NCBI GenBank assembly: GCA_903951425.1
Contig: CAJBBX010000161.1
Location: 1 to 45,881, forward strand
Length of the DNA stretch: 45,881 nucleotides
Direction: 5' to 3'
Source of the DNA: an uncultured Chthonomonas sp.
GTDB lineage: Bacteria; Armatimonadota; Chthonomonadetes; Chthonomonadales; CAJBBX01
Under the pieces are notes generated by a model. The model did no database searches and was not told the origin of the DNA. It saw only the letters and a list, made by a program, of their open reading frames with translations. Shown piece after piece: positions 1 through 9,300 of the stretch (position 1 is the stretch's first letter; each line of letters opens with the position of its first letter). The position numbers and the translations under genes were made by a program.

Positions 1-51
1 GACGTGACGGACGACCGTCAAGGGCGGCGACGTGCCGTGGCGCCGGATCGC

Positions 52-2529
52 TCAGTGCGACGCCGGCGCGCGGCGGATGGCGTTCTGGCGCATGGCGGCC
101 TCGTGGGCGTCCCACTTGGCCTGACGTTGGCAGTCGACGCCCGAGAGCCTGAAGCCCGGCATATCGGCCCTGGGCGAGGCCGCCAGGATGGCCGCGCCCT
201 GCCGGATGATCTCCAGCGCCTCGGCCCGGCGCGGGTCGTCAACGCGGAGCTGGTCGAGGCAGGGGCTCTTCTCCGGCCGCGTGTAGCTCACCAGAGACGC
301 GACCTGTTCGGCCCCCTGGTCTCCCACGCGCACGCCGGTCAGCTCGCCCAGGCGGCGCATCCGGTCCGGCGGGATGGGCGCACGGCCGAAGGCATTGCCG
401 CCGAACTGCGTGGCGTAGGAGCCGTAGTAAGGGGCGTTCATGTCGATCCATGTGATGATCCGGTCCATCTCCTCGCCGCTGAGCCGCACGCCCTCATGCC
501 CGGACTTGAGGATCGATACCAGCCGGCTCCGTCTCGCGCCCCAGGCGTAGGGCGGCAGGATTTCGGCCGGGCCGTCATCGACCGCCTTCACGAGCAGGCG
601 CGGCGGACCCGCGGGCTCGGCGTACCATCGGAGGGCCGACTTGGCGCGTAGCTCCACGTAGCTTGTGCTGAAGGCGTTGCCCACGTCGCCGGCCAGGTTC
701 AGCTTCTTGCCCGCGGGCTGCCCGAAGTCATGGCACCGGACGCAGTGGCGGTCGAAGACGGGCTGCACCTCGGTGAGGTAGTTGAAGTCCCGCGGGGCGC
801 CGTACCAGGGCTTCAGCGTCGAGGCCGGCCGCCGCATGGCCAGGCGCGGCGCGAGTTGCGCCGGGGCTCCGCGCCGGTTGTCGTGGCATCCGGCGCACCC
901 CTGCCTCTCGCCGCCGCGCACCATGGCTCCGCTCCGCATGGTCTGGACCATCATGCCCTCGGCGTCGAGTAGCTGGAAGTAGACGAACCGGTCCGCCGGC
1001 ACCCGGAAGTAGGCCGACCCGTCGCGCTCCACCGGCACGTCGCCCAGGATGCGCTTGTTGCTGGTGCAGTTCCAGTTGAGCGCCGGCGCCTGGGTGGCGT
1101 CGATCCCCCAATTGGCGTCCGACCAGAAGAGCTTGGCAGGCGCCTCGACCACGCGGAGCGTCTTCACCGTGCCGCGCGGCACACCGCCCATGGCGTCGCC
1201 GGAGTAGACGTCGGCCACGTACATCAGCCCCTCCGCCTGGGCCGGCATGGCGCGGGCCGGCTCCATGGGCGGCACAGGGCGGGCCATGATGGGCATGGGG
1301 TCGTAGCAGCCCGGCTCCTCCAGATGCAGGAGCGTCTCGGCGCCCTCCAGGTCGGCCACGAAGAGTCCCATGGTCTCGCCGCGCACCTGCTTGCTGAAGA
1401 GGATCAGCCGGTCGTTCAGCGGGTAGGGGTCCTCGCGCTTGCCCGGCATGCCCACGAAGTTGTCGATCTGCCCGCCGGAAGGGTGGCCGCCGGTGCCGTC
1501 GCCGTAGTCGCGGCGGTTCGTGAGGTAGCCGCGGATATCGGAAGGCCAGGAGCAGACCACCGGCGCGGGGCCGTCGAGGCCCCTGGCGGCGTCCACCAGC
1601 GCGATGGCGCCCCAGGGCCGGTCGTGGCAGGAGCCGAAGGTGCACAGCACTTTGTGCGTGCCGGGCACGGGCCGCGCATCCAGGATCGCGCCCGGCGACC
1701 AGGCGTTGTTGCCGTAGAAGACGGTGTGCGAAGTGCCGTCCGGGTTGCAGGTCCAGAGCCCGAACGCGGGCCCGAAGTGCTTGTCCACATACTCCCAGCG
1801 CTCATAGAGGATGCGGCCGTCGGGCATGACGGCGGGGTGGCCCTCGAAGAGCGTGTTGCGGCCGATCTGGGTCATGAGCGAGCCGTCGGGCTGCATGACG
1901 AAGAGGTTGGCCTGGATATGCCGGTTGCACTGGCAGACCTTGGGCTCGCGAGTGGAGCTGAAGAGGATGCGCCCGTCGGGCAGGTAGACCGGGTCGATGT
2001 CGGAGAGGCCCGAGCCGCCGGTGAGCCGCCTGAGGCCCGGCGCGAAGGGCTCGGGGCAGGCGGCTTCGTCACCCGCGCGCGGTCCCACCTCGATGGGTCC
2101 TCCGGCCTGCGCCCGGGCCAGGTCCAGCTCCCAGATGTGGTAGTCGTCGCCCTTGTCCCGCCGCAGCGAGAAGACGACCCGGCGGCCGTCCCAGCTCACC
2201 TCGGGGTCCCGCGCGATGCCCTGCGGCACGGAGACCAGCGTGCGCGTGGCCCGGCTCACGGGGTCCAGCACCTTCAGCGCGCCGCCGCCCACGAAGCTGC
2301 CGGTGTTGATCTCGCCGGTCTGGAACATGGTCTCGGTGCTGTGGTGGTCGGGCCGGTACTGGGGCCGCACCACGTAGAGGATGGGATGGGCCAGCAGCGC
2401 CGGGTCGGCGAGCAGGCTCTCCGGCGTGCGCGGCCGCGTCCTCGCAGCCGGCGCGGCCAGCAGCAGCGCCAGGGCGATGAATGAGCCCACGGCCAGTCCG
2501 GCAAGTCTGCCACGACGTTTGCTTCCCAT
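52..2529 (-). CDS. Secreted HzsA-like beta-propeller dihaem cytochrome c protein
   Basis: This 825-residue protein starts at an ATG preceded by GGGAGG nine bases upstream and opens with a signal peptide (about residues 1-30). Its first half carries TolB/PD40-type blades, seen as repeated motifs such as DPEVSWDGRRVVFS, DIDPVYLPDGRILFS and HPAVMPDGRILY. The second half has two haem-binding CxxCH motifs, CAGCH at 545-549 and CVRCH at 596-600. This order matches the HzsA-related family, named after the hydrazine synthase alpha subunit of anammox planctomycetes. Members are common in Planctomycetota, Verrucomicrobiota and Armatimonadota that do not make hydrazine, and their role is unknown. No hydrazine synthase beta or gamma subunit is nearby, so a hydrazine role is not supported. 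An extracytoplasmic redox or carbohydrate-oxidising role is only a guess. It stands alone, downstream of the broken DUF499 gene. Confidence 0.85.
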   Translation of the reverse strand: MGSKRRGRLAGLAVGSFIALALLLAAPAARTRPRTPESLLADPALLAHPILYVVRPQYRPDHHSTETMFQTGEINTGSFVGGGALKVLDPVSRATRTLVSVPQGIARDPEVSWDGRRVVFSLRRDKGDDYHIWELDLARAQAGGPIEVGPRAGDEAACPEPFAPGLRRLTGGSGLSDIDPVYLPDGRILFSSTREPKVCQCNRHIQANLFVMQPDGSLMTQIGRNTLFEGHPAVMPDGRILYERWEYVDKHFGPAFGLWTCNPDGTSHTVFYGNNAWSPGAILDARPVPGTHKVLCTFGSCHDRPWGAIALVDAARGLDGPAPVVCSWPSDIRGYLTNRRDYGDGTGGHPSGGQIDNFVGMPGKREDPYPLNDRLILFSKQVRGETMGLFVADLEGAETLLHLEEPGCYDPMPIMARPVPPMEPARAMPAQAEGLMYVADVYSGDAMGGVPRGTVKTLRVVEAPAKLFWSDANWGIDATQAPALNWNCTSNKRILGDVPVERDGSAYFRVPADRFVYFQLLDAEGMMVQTMRSGAMVRGGERQGCAGCHDNRRGAPAQLAPRLAMRRPASTLKPWYGAPRDFNYLTEVQPVFDRHCVRCHDFGQPAGKKLNLAGDVGNAFSTSYVELRAKSALRWYAEPAGPPRLLVKAVDDGPAEILPPYAWGARRSRLVSILKSGHEGVRLSGEEMDRIITWIDMNAPYYGSYATQFGGNAFGRAPIPPDRMRRLGELTGVRVGDQGAEQVASLVSYTRPEKSPCLDQLRVDDPRRAEALEIIRQGAAILAASPRADMPGFRLSGVDCQRQAKWDAHEAAMRQNAIRRAPASH

Positions 2530-2558
2530 ACGGTGCCGCCTCCCAGCGAACGCATCTA

Positions 2559-2572
2559 GCCGCCGCGGCGGC
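2559..2572. repeat. 14-bp perfect GC palindrome between two minus-strand genes
   Basis: The sequence GCCGCCGCGGCGGC is its own reverse complement. It lies in the 113-base gap between the stop of the DUF499 fragment and the start of the HzsA-like gene, about 30 bases before that start codon. It could be an operator or part of a terminator stem, but no T-run follows it and such GC palindromes can occur by chance in DNA this GC-rich. Confidence 0.3.
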
Positions 2573-2642
2573 CGGTGTCACGCCCTATTCTGGCAGACGA
2601 AGCGGCATCGAGCGTTTCAAACTCGCCCTCGACGCCCCAACG

Positions 2643-3707
2643 TCACTCTTCCTCGAACGCGCCCGCGACCTTCAGCACGGCGCAGTTCTCGGAGACGATG
2701 CGGCGAACCTCGTCCGCATAGCCCTCCTCGGCGGTTGCCTGGACCTCGATCCGAATCTCCACCTTGCTGCCTACTACGGCCTGCAGATGCTGGAGGACCT
2801 CCTTCTGGAGGGTCTGCATCTGCGTAGCTGCCTTGAGCGGCTCCAGCGTGGCGTTGGCGTGGAAGCGCCGCAGCCTCGGAGGAACTGGCGGAAGCGGAGG
2901 CGGAGTGGGCCCAGGCCACGGGCCTGGGCCGGGCATCGGATCGGGCGGCGGCTCCGGTCCCGGGCCTGGTCCGGGCTTCGGCTTGTTCTCCTCGTCAAAC
3001 TGCACGAGCGCGATGTCTGGATGGACGACCAGCCCGGACAGGTCCGCCGTGAGGCCGACCAACTGGCCGCCCTTGAGACCGAGGTAGCGGCCGGCCGACT
3101 CGTCGTAGGAGTCCGCGAAGGCCACACCTTCGGTAACCCACAATGTCGAGGCGACACCATCCATGGCCGCGCCCAGCAGCACCTCTTCGTCCTTCAGGCG
3201 CGTCAGGTAGACATACTGGGCGAAGTAGTCGGCGAGTCGGCGCAGTTCGATGTGGGAACCGTCCCACAGGGGGATCTTGTCGAGCCAGCTCCGCAGGATG
3301 CTGGCGGCTAACTTGGTGACCAGCATCTGCTCGTTCTGCAGCTTCTTGAAGGTGCGCTTCGCCAGCGCGTCGCTGCCGGTGACGCGGACCTCCTCCCAGG
3401 TCATTGGTTCCTTGGGATCGGTCTGGCTCGGGACCAACGCCCAGACATAGGTCTCGCCGATGCGGTCGTCGATGGCGCGGTCCGCCGCCGAGCGTCTGGT
3501 CCGCGTCTGATTGAGCTGGAAGGTGTCCAGGTTCAGCTTGGGCGTTTCCCCCGAAGCATCCACCTCGATGGTAGTCCACGCCAGGTAGTCCCGGACGGCG
3601 GCCTGCGGGTCATCCAGTCGTATGGTGTCGGCCGCCAGGAAGACGAGGGCGTTGGTGTACTTACGCGGCCCTGCGCCTCGGTGGCCGCGGATCGTCGCCG
3701 CCGCTCC
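2643..3707 (-). pseudogene. C-terminal remnant of a DUF499-family ATPase
   Basis: The open frame runs from after a TGA at 3708-3710 to the stop at 2643. Recognisable protein begins near 3665 with [13 protein letters not shown], followed by a helical stretch and YVWALVPSQTDP. This is the usual late part of DUF499 proteins, which normally exceed 900 residues. A Pro/Gly-rich linker follows (near codons 225-255 counted from 3563), then a short C-terminal domain ending GAFEEE. The N-terminal two thirds, including the Walker A ATP-binding site, are missing. An internal ATG-like start at 3563 would give 306 residues, but no ribosome binding site stands out there. DUF499 proteins are known as partners of DUF1156 methyltransferases in defence-type loci, and the piece directly upstream is DUF1156. 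I read this as one end of a deletion that removed the middle of the locus. Confidence 0.75.
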
Positions 3708-3982
3708 TCAGTGCTCAGCTTGGGCCAGTTGGGCTTGTCGGCCGTGGGCACCGGCAGCCGGTCGATCAGCGCCAGGTACTCCGCCGGAGCCGCCGGCTCG
3801 CCTGGGTCGTCCACCAGCGACGAGAAGAGCACCGCCCGGCAAGCCGCCAACGGCCGCCGCGCCCACCAGAGGTGCAGCGTAGAGGGGTGCCCATGCCGGA
3901 TGGACTTCTCCCGTGCCGAGGCCACGTTGATAGCCTCCAGCGGCAGAGCGACTTCGATCAGCTTCTTGCGGTAGGTTGGCAT
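3666..3982 (-). pseudogene. N-terminal remnant of a DUF1156 DNA methyltransferase
   Basis: The gene keeps a proper start: ATG at 3982 with AGAGGA upstream. The first 60 or so residues are classic DUF1156, with [39 protein letters not shown] and [10 protein letters not shown]. Full-length proteins of this family are about 900 residues and carry adenine-methyltransferase motifs, none of which are present here. After roughly residue 100 (near 3670-3690) the frame degenerates into Ser/Thr/Arg/Trp-rich sequence, while the neighbouring frame becomes DUF499. The nominal frame stops at 3533. The gene is therefore a truncated stub fused out of frame to the DUF499 tail. It sits about 200 bases downstream of the ParA-like gene in the same direction. 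A misassembly in a metagenomic contig could give the same picture. Confidence 0.75.
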
Positions 3983-4033
3983 GGTTGGTCCTCTTCGGCG
4001 ACAGGATGGGGGCGGGTCTGATTGCCCCCGTCA

Positions 4034-4077
4034 ATTGCTCACGGATTGCTCACGGATTGCCTGTAGATTGCCTGTTG
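4034..4077. repeat. Four tandem 11-bp iteron-like repeats beside parA-like gene
   Basis: Four contiguous 11-base units are visible: ATTGCTCACGG (4034), ATTGCTCACGG (4045), ATTGCCTGTAG (4056) and ATTGCCTGTTG (4067). Weaker copies occur at 4021 (ATTGCCCCCGT) and 4122 (ATTGCTGAGGA). The spacing is one helical turn, so a bound protein would sit on one face of the DNA. The array lies in the 207-base gap between the ParA-like gene and the DUF1156 stub. Repeats of this kind next to parA genes often serve as centromere or operator sites, but no ParB is seen here. Confidence 0.7.
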
Positions 4078-4189
4078 CGGACACGCTTATGGCTCCGGTC
4101 TGATTTCGGCTGCTGCCATCAATTGCTGAGGAATGGCCGATCTGCTGCTGACAACCCATCGCGGTGGAGCAATCGCAGCGCGAGCGGGG

Positions 4190-5185
4190 CTACTCCTGCG
4201 TAACCCTGATGCCCGTCCGAGCCCCAATGGTCCGCGCCAGCCGCACGAAGTCGCTCCTCGCATTGCGCACTGCCTCGCCATGTGCGCCAATGGCTCCGTC
4301 GGCTGGTTTGAGCGAGAACACCGGCTTCCGGACCTCCATCGCCATCGGCATCAGGCTCCGGTAATGCTTCAGTAGGGCCAGCTCGTTAGGCGTCTCCTTC
4401 GGATTGCCTGCCGCGGACGGCTCTTCATCGAGAACCGCGCGCTCGTAGACGCTCGGAATCCGGTCCATCCACTTGCGGTAGGCAATGACCGGCCGATTGT
4501 CGCGCAAGCCATGCTGCATGATGACGTACCCGACTGTGGCCATGTCTCCGCTCGGCAGCGGAAGCGCCGCCGGCGCCTTCTGGCGCAGCTCTCCCCAGAC
4601 CTGTCGCCACTCGCGGAGTGTGGGTCCCAGGTTCTTCAGGCCCTGCAGCGAGTAGAGGTCCGGCGCAAGCGGAACGACGACGAACTGCGAAGCGATCAAA
4701 GCCGCCCTGTTTATGGCGCCGAGATTCGGCCCCACATCGACGAGCGCAATGAGGGCGCGGGTCTGCGCAGCCGCGTTCTCGATGATCCGGTGGAACGCGG
4801 TCATGACGCGGAACGCTGCCTCATCACGGTTGTGGCAGCGCGGCCACGCATCCGACAGCTTGTCCTCGAAGCGCGACAGCCCAAGATCACCGGGTACTAG
4901 CTCAAGAAGATCGGAAACGTGCTCCGTGTGTGGCTTAGCTAGAACATCGCCGGTGCCGCTCAGGATCGGCTGGATCGCCCCGACGATGGTTTCCGGATGC
5001 CCGTCGTCGGGCCAGAGCGCCTCAAGCCGGTCCTCTGCTAGAAACATCGACGTCAGGTTGGCCTGCGGATCAAGGTCTACGGCTAGGGTCGGCACTCCAA
5101 GCTCCGAGAACATCCACGCGACGTGGTAGACAAGGGTTGTCTTGCCTACGCCTCCCTTGTTGTTGAAGAAGGCGATTGTGATCAT
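4190..5185 (-). CDS. ParA/Soj-like P-loop ATPase in a defence-type operon
   Basis: This 331-residue protein has the deviant Walker A motif of the ParA/MinD group at its N-terminus, KGGVGKTT at residues 10-17, followed by the AVDLDPQANLT switch region and VDVGPNLG as Walker B. Family members dimerise on ATP and bind DNA or partners, and most act in plasmid or chromosome partition. The ATG overlaps the stop of the upstream AlbA_2 gene as ATGA (5182-5185), with GGAGG six bases upstream, so the two are translationally coupled. There is no ParB partner. Downstream lie tandem 11-bp repeats and then the DUF1156 stub. Because it sits with a DUF3883 helicase and an AlbA_2 protein, I infer a regulatory or DNA-sensing role in that system rather than plasmid partition. 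A true partition role remains possible if this block came from a plasmid. Confidence 0.85.
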   Translation of the reverse strand: MITIAFFNNKGGVGKTTLVYHVAWMFSELGVPTLAVDLDPQANLTSMFLAEDRLEALWPDDGHPETIVGAIQPILSGTGDVLAKPHTEHVSDLLELVPGDLGLSRFEDKLSDAWPRCHNRDEAAFRVMTAFHRIIENAAAQTRALIALVDVGPNLGAINRAALIASQFVVVPLAPDLYSLQGLKNLGPTLREWRQVWGELRQKAPAALPLPSGDMATVGYVIMQHGLRDNRPVIAYRKWMDRIPSVYERAVLDEEPSAAGNPKETPNELALLKHYRSLMPMAMEVRKPVFSLKPADGAIGAHGEAVRNARSDFVRLARTIGARTGIRVTQE

Positions 5186-6363
5186 AGGTGCCTCCGTAGC
5201 GTCGCGAGCACGAAGCCGCTGTCAAACCCAAACTCAGCCGGGGCACTGCCGTTGTCCGCAAGGGCCGTCTGCGCCCGAAGGACGCCCCGGCCGAACCGAT
5301 TCACATAGCCAAGGTTCTTCAGTGCCTCGGCGACCACCGGATTCCGGTAGCTCGTCTGCATGGGGAAGTTCGCCGGCGACGCTTCGCCGTAGAGCCCACC
5401 GGGGCTCTGAATCTCGATGCGGTCATCGAACCAGGATAACCGGATCGGCGCTGTAGACTGGTAGTTTCTGTGCATGACAGCGTTAAGCAGCAGCTCGCGG
5501 ACTGCTACGATCGGGTACGAAGAAACGGCACGCTCGCGAAGCGCCGTGTCGTCCACCGGATACTGGTCTATCTGCGCCGGAATCAGTGCGTCAAGATCGC
5601 GGAGCATGGTCAGGAGGTCGGCGCAGACGGTCCGCTCGGCGGCAATGGGGGCGTCAAGGCTGGTGCCAGAGATGCGCAGGAACTGCACGTAGGCTCCGGG
5701 TAGGAATCGGCGCACGTCCATGCCGAACAACAGAACGGCTGCGTTGGTCGGAGACTGCAGCCTCTGATCATAGAACCGCAGTGAGGCAAGCTGCTGTTCA
5801 ACCGTCCGGTTGTTCTCCTCGATCACCTCGGGAGCGACGGCTTGCATACGATAGTCGTTAAGGAAGAGGGGCAGCGCCAGGTCGCCAACGGCGCTGTCGA
5901 GACATGGCTCCGCGTCGAATGTCCTCGCATGGGATACCCGGCGCTCGACGAGCATCTGCTCCTCATGCTCCGTGGCGTAGCCCTTGCGCGCTCCAATGCG
6001 GATCCAAACACGGCCCTTGTAGCGGACAGGAGGCAGAGGCGACGGCTGCACCGCGACCACGGCGACCTCGCCCTCCGAGGTGGCTACCTTCTCCACTGTG
6101 AGCGCCGGCAGCGGCTGGATATTGCCGGAATCGCGCAGGCCGCCAAGGGTCGCCATGAGCGCCGCGTCGATAGTCATTCCGGTGATCTGCTTGTTGTCGC
6201 GGACACCTATCAGCAGGTAGCCAGGCTTGCCGTGGTTGGGCAGGTCGTTGGCGAACGCGCAGACCGCTTCGCTGAACTTGTTGGTGTCCGTCGTGGACAC
6301 GGTTAGCTCGCACCCGTCGGCTTCGTGTGCCGATATGAGCTCCCGCAGTTCATCTTCGGTCAT
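5182..6363 (-). CDS. AlbA_2/Schlafen-like protein with ATP-binding C-terminal domain
   Basis: This is a 393-residue protein. The N-terminal part (about 30-125) has the AlbA_2 pattern, with AVCAFANDLPNHGKPGYLLIGV, then VRYKGRVWIRIG. The later part (about 265-375) matches the HATPase-like domain of the RecG-like/transcriptional-regulator group, with VRELLLNAVMHRNY, DDRIEIQSPGGL and GYVNRFGRGV. Such proteins are seen as putative regulators or as parts of defence islands. I chose the ATG at 6363, which has GGGAGG about six bases upstream, over a GTG at 6381. This start overlaps the end of the helicase gene by 14 bases, so the helicase, this gene and parA form one operon. AlbA_2 domains are linked to nucleic-acid binding or RNA cleavage in Schlafen proteins. 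Activity of this protein has not been shown and is inferred at family level only. Confidence 0.85.
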   Translation of the reverse strand: MTEDELRELISAHEADGCELTVSTTDTNKFSEAVCAFANDLPNHGKPGYLLIGVRDNKQITGMTIDAALMATLGGLRDSGNIQPLPALTVEKVATSEGEVAVVAVQPSPLPPVRYKGRVWIRIGARKGYATEHEEQMLVERRVSHARTFDAEPCLDSAVGDLALPLFLNDYRMQAVAPEVIEENNRTVEQQLASLRFYDQRLQSPTNAAVLLFGMDVRRFLPGAYVQFLRISGTSLDAPIAAERTVCADLLTMLRDLDALIPAQIDQYPVDDTALRERAVSSYPIVAVRELLLNAVMHRNYQSTAPIRLSWFDDRIEIQSPGGLYGEASPANFPMQTSYRNPVVAEALKNLGYVNRFGRGVLRAQTALADNGSAPAEFGFDSGFVLATLRRHL

Positions 6364-9300
6364 CCCAGCCTCCCAATCCACCAGGCGAGGGCGCGCCTGC
6401 GCCTCGCTCCCACAGGTCGTCCAGATCGTAGTTCACGCTAGTAGCATACCGGTCCGGCGGGGTCCTGAAGGGTTTGGTCACAAATCGAAGCTCCCGCTCT
6501 GCGCCATCGACCCGCACGATGGCGAGCAGGAACTGCTCGGGCGCGTTGAGGGCTGTCAATATCTCGTTGCGGGTCACGGTGACCGTCGCGGCGCCGACGG
6601 TCCTGCCCTTCACCTCGATGAACCGCAACGCGCCCTGCCGCGTGCGCGATTCGATGTCGTATCCGACGTGGGCGCCGCTGACATCGTGCGGGTCGTGGCC
6701 GGCGGCCCTCTCGGCCGCCATGACGGCCTCCATGGCTGCGAGCTCGACGGCCGGATCGCCATGCCCGAACGCCGGCGCGCCGCCCGATAGCGCTGATGCC
6801 GGGACAACGAGCGCCGCTCCGAGCACGATCGGCGCGCCCTTGCTCAACTGGGCTTCGGCATCCAGTTCGCGCATGCGCCGCTGCAAGCGCTCGATCAGGT
6901 CGTCGCGCCGGCGCTCGGCCGTCACGGCGTTCATGCGGGCCGTCTTGCCGGCATCCTCTCGGTCGCGGAGCTCCCGCGCACGGCCGTCCCAATAGGTGAT
7001 CTCGGATGTCAGCAGTGAGTTCACGGCGGCGCGGGTCCGCGCAACCCGGTCCTGCTGGTGCCCGGCGACCTCGTCGAAGTGTCTCGGCACCATGTGCTGC
7101 GCAGCGAATGCCAGAGCGGCCTGTTCCGCCTGCGGGCCGGTCCACTGCACGCTGCCGGACCGCGCCGCAGCGCCCTCCGCCTCCGACGCGGTTCGGTAGT
7201 CGAGATACGGTGCATGGCCTGCGTCGTTGGCCGTGCCATCGGTGCGTATTTCGACGAACTGCATGCGACGCGACAGGATCGTAAGACCACCGCCCTGGGC
7301 CGGCCTGCCATCGCGCACCTCGTGCATCAGGGCGACCAGAAGACGCGGCTCGCTGGAGCCGTGTTCGTCGATCAGCACGGCGCCCTGCTTCAGCGCAGGC
7401 GTCAGCCGGTCCAGCAGCAGGCTCAGGACCGCTTCCATGAGAGGGTGGCCCGGGCAGAGCAGAGCGGCAGGCGGCTTACCCGGCACGTCCACGTTGGCGC
7501 GCTCGAAGGCGACACGCTCATACCGCGCCGTGACCGGCGGTCCGATCCCAACGGTGCGCCCGCGCTCGCGTACAGGCGCCGGCACATGGCTGATCTCGTA
7601 CCTGCCAGGCTCCCGCTGGGCCAGGCTGCCGCCAACGAACGCGAAGGCCTCACGGAAGAAGGTCTCGATGTAGAATGGCTGAAGGCGGCGGGCCTGAGCT
7701 CGCTCCATGTCGTTGCGGACGCGGGTCACCAGCGAGGCATCCAGCGCATCGTCCGTCAGCGCGCGCTCCTTGAGCAACCTCGCGATGTGTTCGCGGTCCA
7801 GGGCGCCGTCCACCACCTGGTAGAGCCGAGCCCGGACCTCGGGATCGTCGCCGTAGCGCACGGCATCCTGCAGGAGCTTCCACAATGGCGTTTCGGTGAA
7901 GACCTGGCCCAGCACGTCGAAGACCTGCCCGAACAGCGCTCCTCGCTCCTCGTCCAGCTTATGGAGCAGGCGCAGGTAGACGTCACCCTCCCGGGTCTCC
8001 TCGGCCACCAGGTTCCAGAGGTGGCACACCTCCAACTGCCCGATACGGTGGATGCGGCCGAAGCGCTGTTCCAGACGATTTGGGTTCCATGGGAGGTCGT
8101 AGTTGACCATCAGGTGTGCCCGCTGCAGATTGATGCCCTCGCCGGCGGCATCGGTCGCCACGAGGACCACGACCTCCGGGTCGTTGCGGAAGGCCTCCTG
8201 GGCGCGGCGGCGGTCGTCGCGCGCCATGGCCCCGTGGATCACCTCGATGGCATCGGGCCGGCCGATGAGGGTGGCAATGCGCTCGCGAAGGTAGTTCAAC
8301 GTGTCGCGGTGCTCGGTGAACACCACAAGCTTGCGCCTCCCGCCGCCGGCATCGAACAACTCGGGCCGCTCCTGGAGCAGGCTGGAGAGTTCCTCCCACT
8401 TGCGGTCCGTTCCGCTCCGCCGCACGGCGAGGGCCTGGCGCTCCAGCAGCTGCAGGCTGGCGATCTCGGCACGCAACTCGGCGATGCTGCGGGCTGCGGA
8501 GGCCTCGTCGATCGCGCCTTCCTCCATGTCCTCGCGCTCGGCGCCGGTCAGCTCCTCCGGATCGGGCAGTCCGTCCTCGCCGCCCTCGAAGCCCGTGCTC
8601 GTCCAAGGGGTAACCGGAGTGGGCTGGGCCACGCCCCGTCGCTGAAGCTCGGATTCGCGAAGGCGGCGCTCCAGCCGCTCTCGCCGGCGCATCAGGCTGC
8701 GGTAGATCGCCTCTGGGCTCGACGCAAGGCGGCGCTGAAGGCTGGTCAGCGCGAAGCCCACATTGTTGCGAGTGTTCTCGTCCAGCGCGTCGGCCCGGTC
8801 GAACTCCGTGCGCACGTAGGCCGTGACGGCGTTGTACAGTGCAGCCTCGGCTTCGCTCAGCTTGTAGTTCACTGTGTGGGCGCGCCGTTCCGGGAAGAGC
8901 GGCGTGCCGTCCATCTTAACGAGCCGCTCCTTCACGAGCCGCCGCATCAGATCGCCGGCATCCGCTGTGTTGGCGGCGTCGCGTGAGCGGCCCTCGAAAC
9001 GATCACCGTCGAGAAGCGCCAGGAAGAGCTGGAAGTTAGCCTCGATGCCGCTGTGGGGTGTGGCGGTCATGAGAAGCAGGTGGCGCGTGTGCGACGACAG
9101 CTGCTCACCCAGCCGGTACCGCTGGGTCCGCTTCAACTCGCTCCCGTAGTAGCTCGCCGACATCTTGTGCGCTTCGTCCACGACGATCAGGTCCCAGTCG
9201 ATCTGGAGGAGCCGCTCCTGCACGGCTTCGTCGCGTGCCAGCTTGTCCATGCGGCAGATGGCGTACGGATGGCGTTGGAACCAGTTCGCCGGCCCGGCGG

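Noticed and set aside
52-2529. Hydrazine synthesis (anammox) from the HzsA-like protein
   Set aside because: The beta and gamma subunits and any other anammox genes are absent, and the family is mostly found in non-anammox bacteria.
2643-3982. Reading the DUF1156/DUF499 stretch as one intact or programmed-frameshift gene
   Set aside because: The methyltransferase and ATPase core motifs are both absent, and a TGA lies in the DUF499 frame just upstream of the recognisable part, with no slippery sequence seen.
4190-5185. A plasmid partition locus (parA plus iterons)
   Set aside because: No ParB, replication protein or other plasmid gene is present, and parA is embedded in an operon with defence-type genes. 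The repeats are kept as a separate finding.
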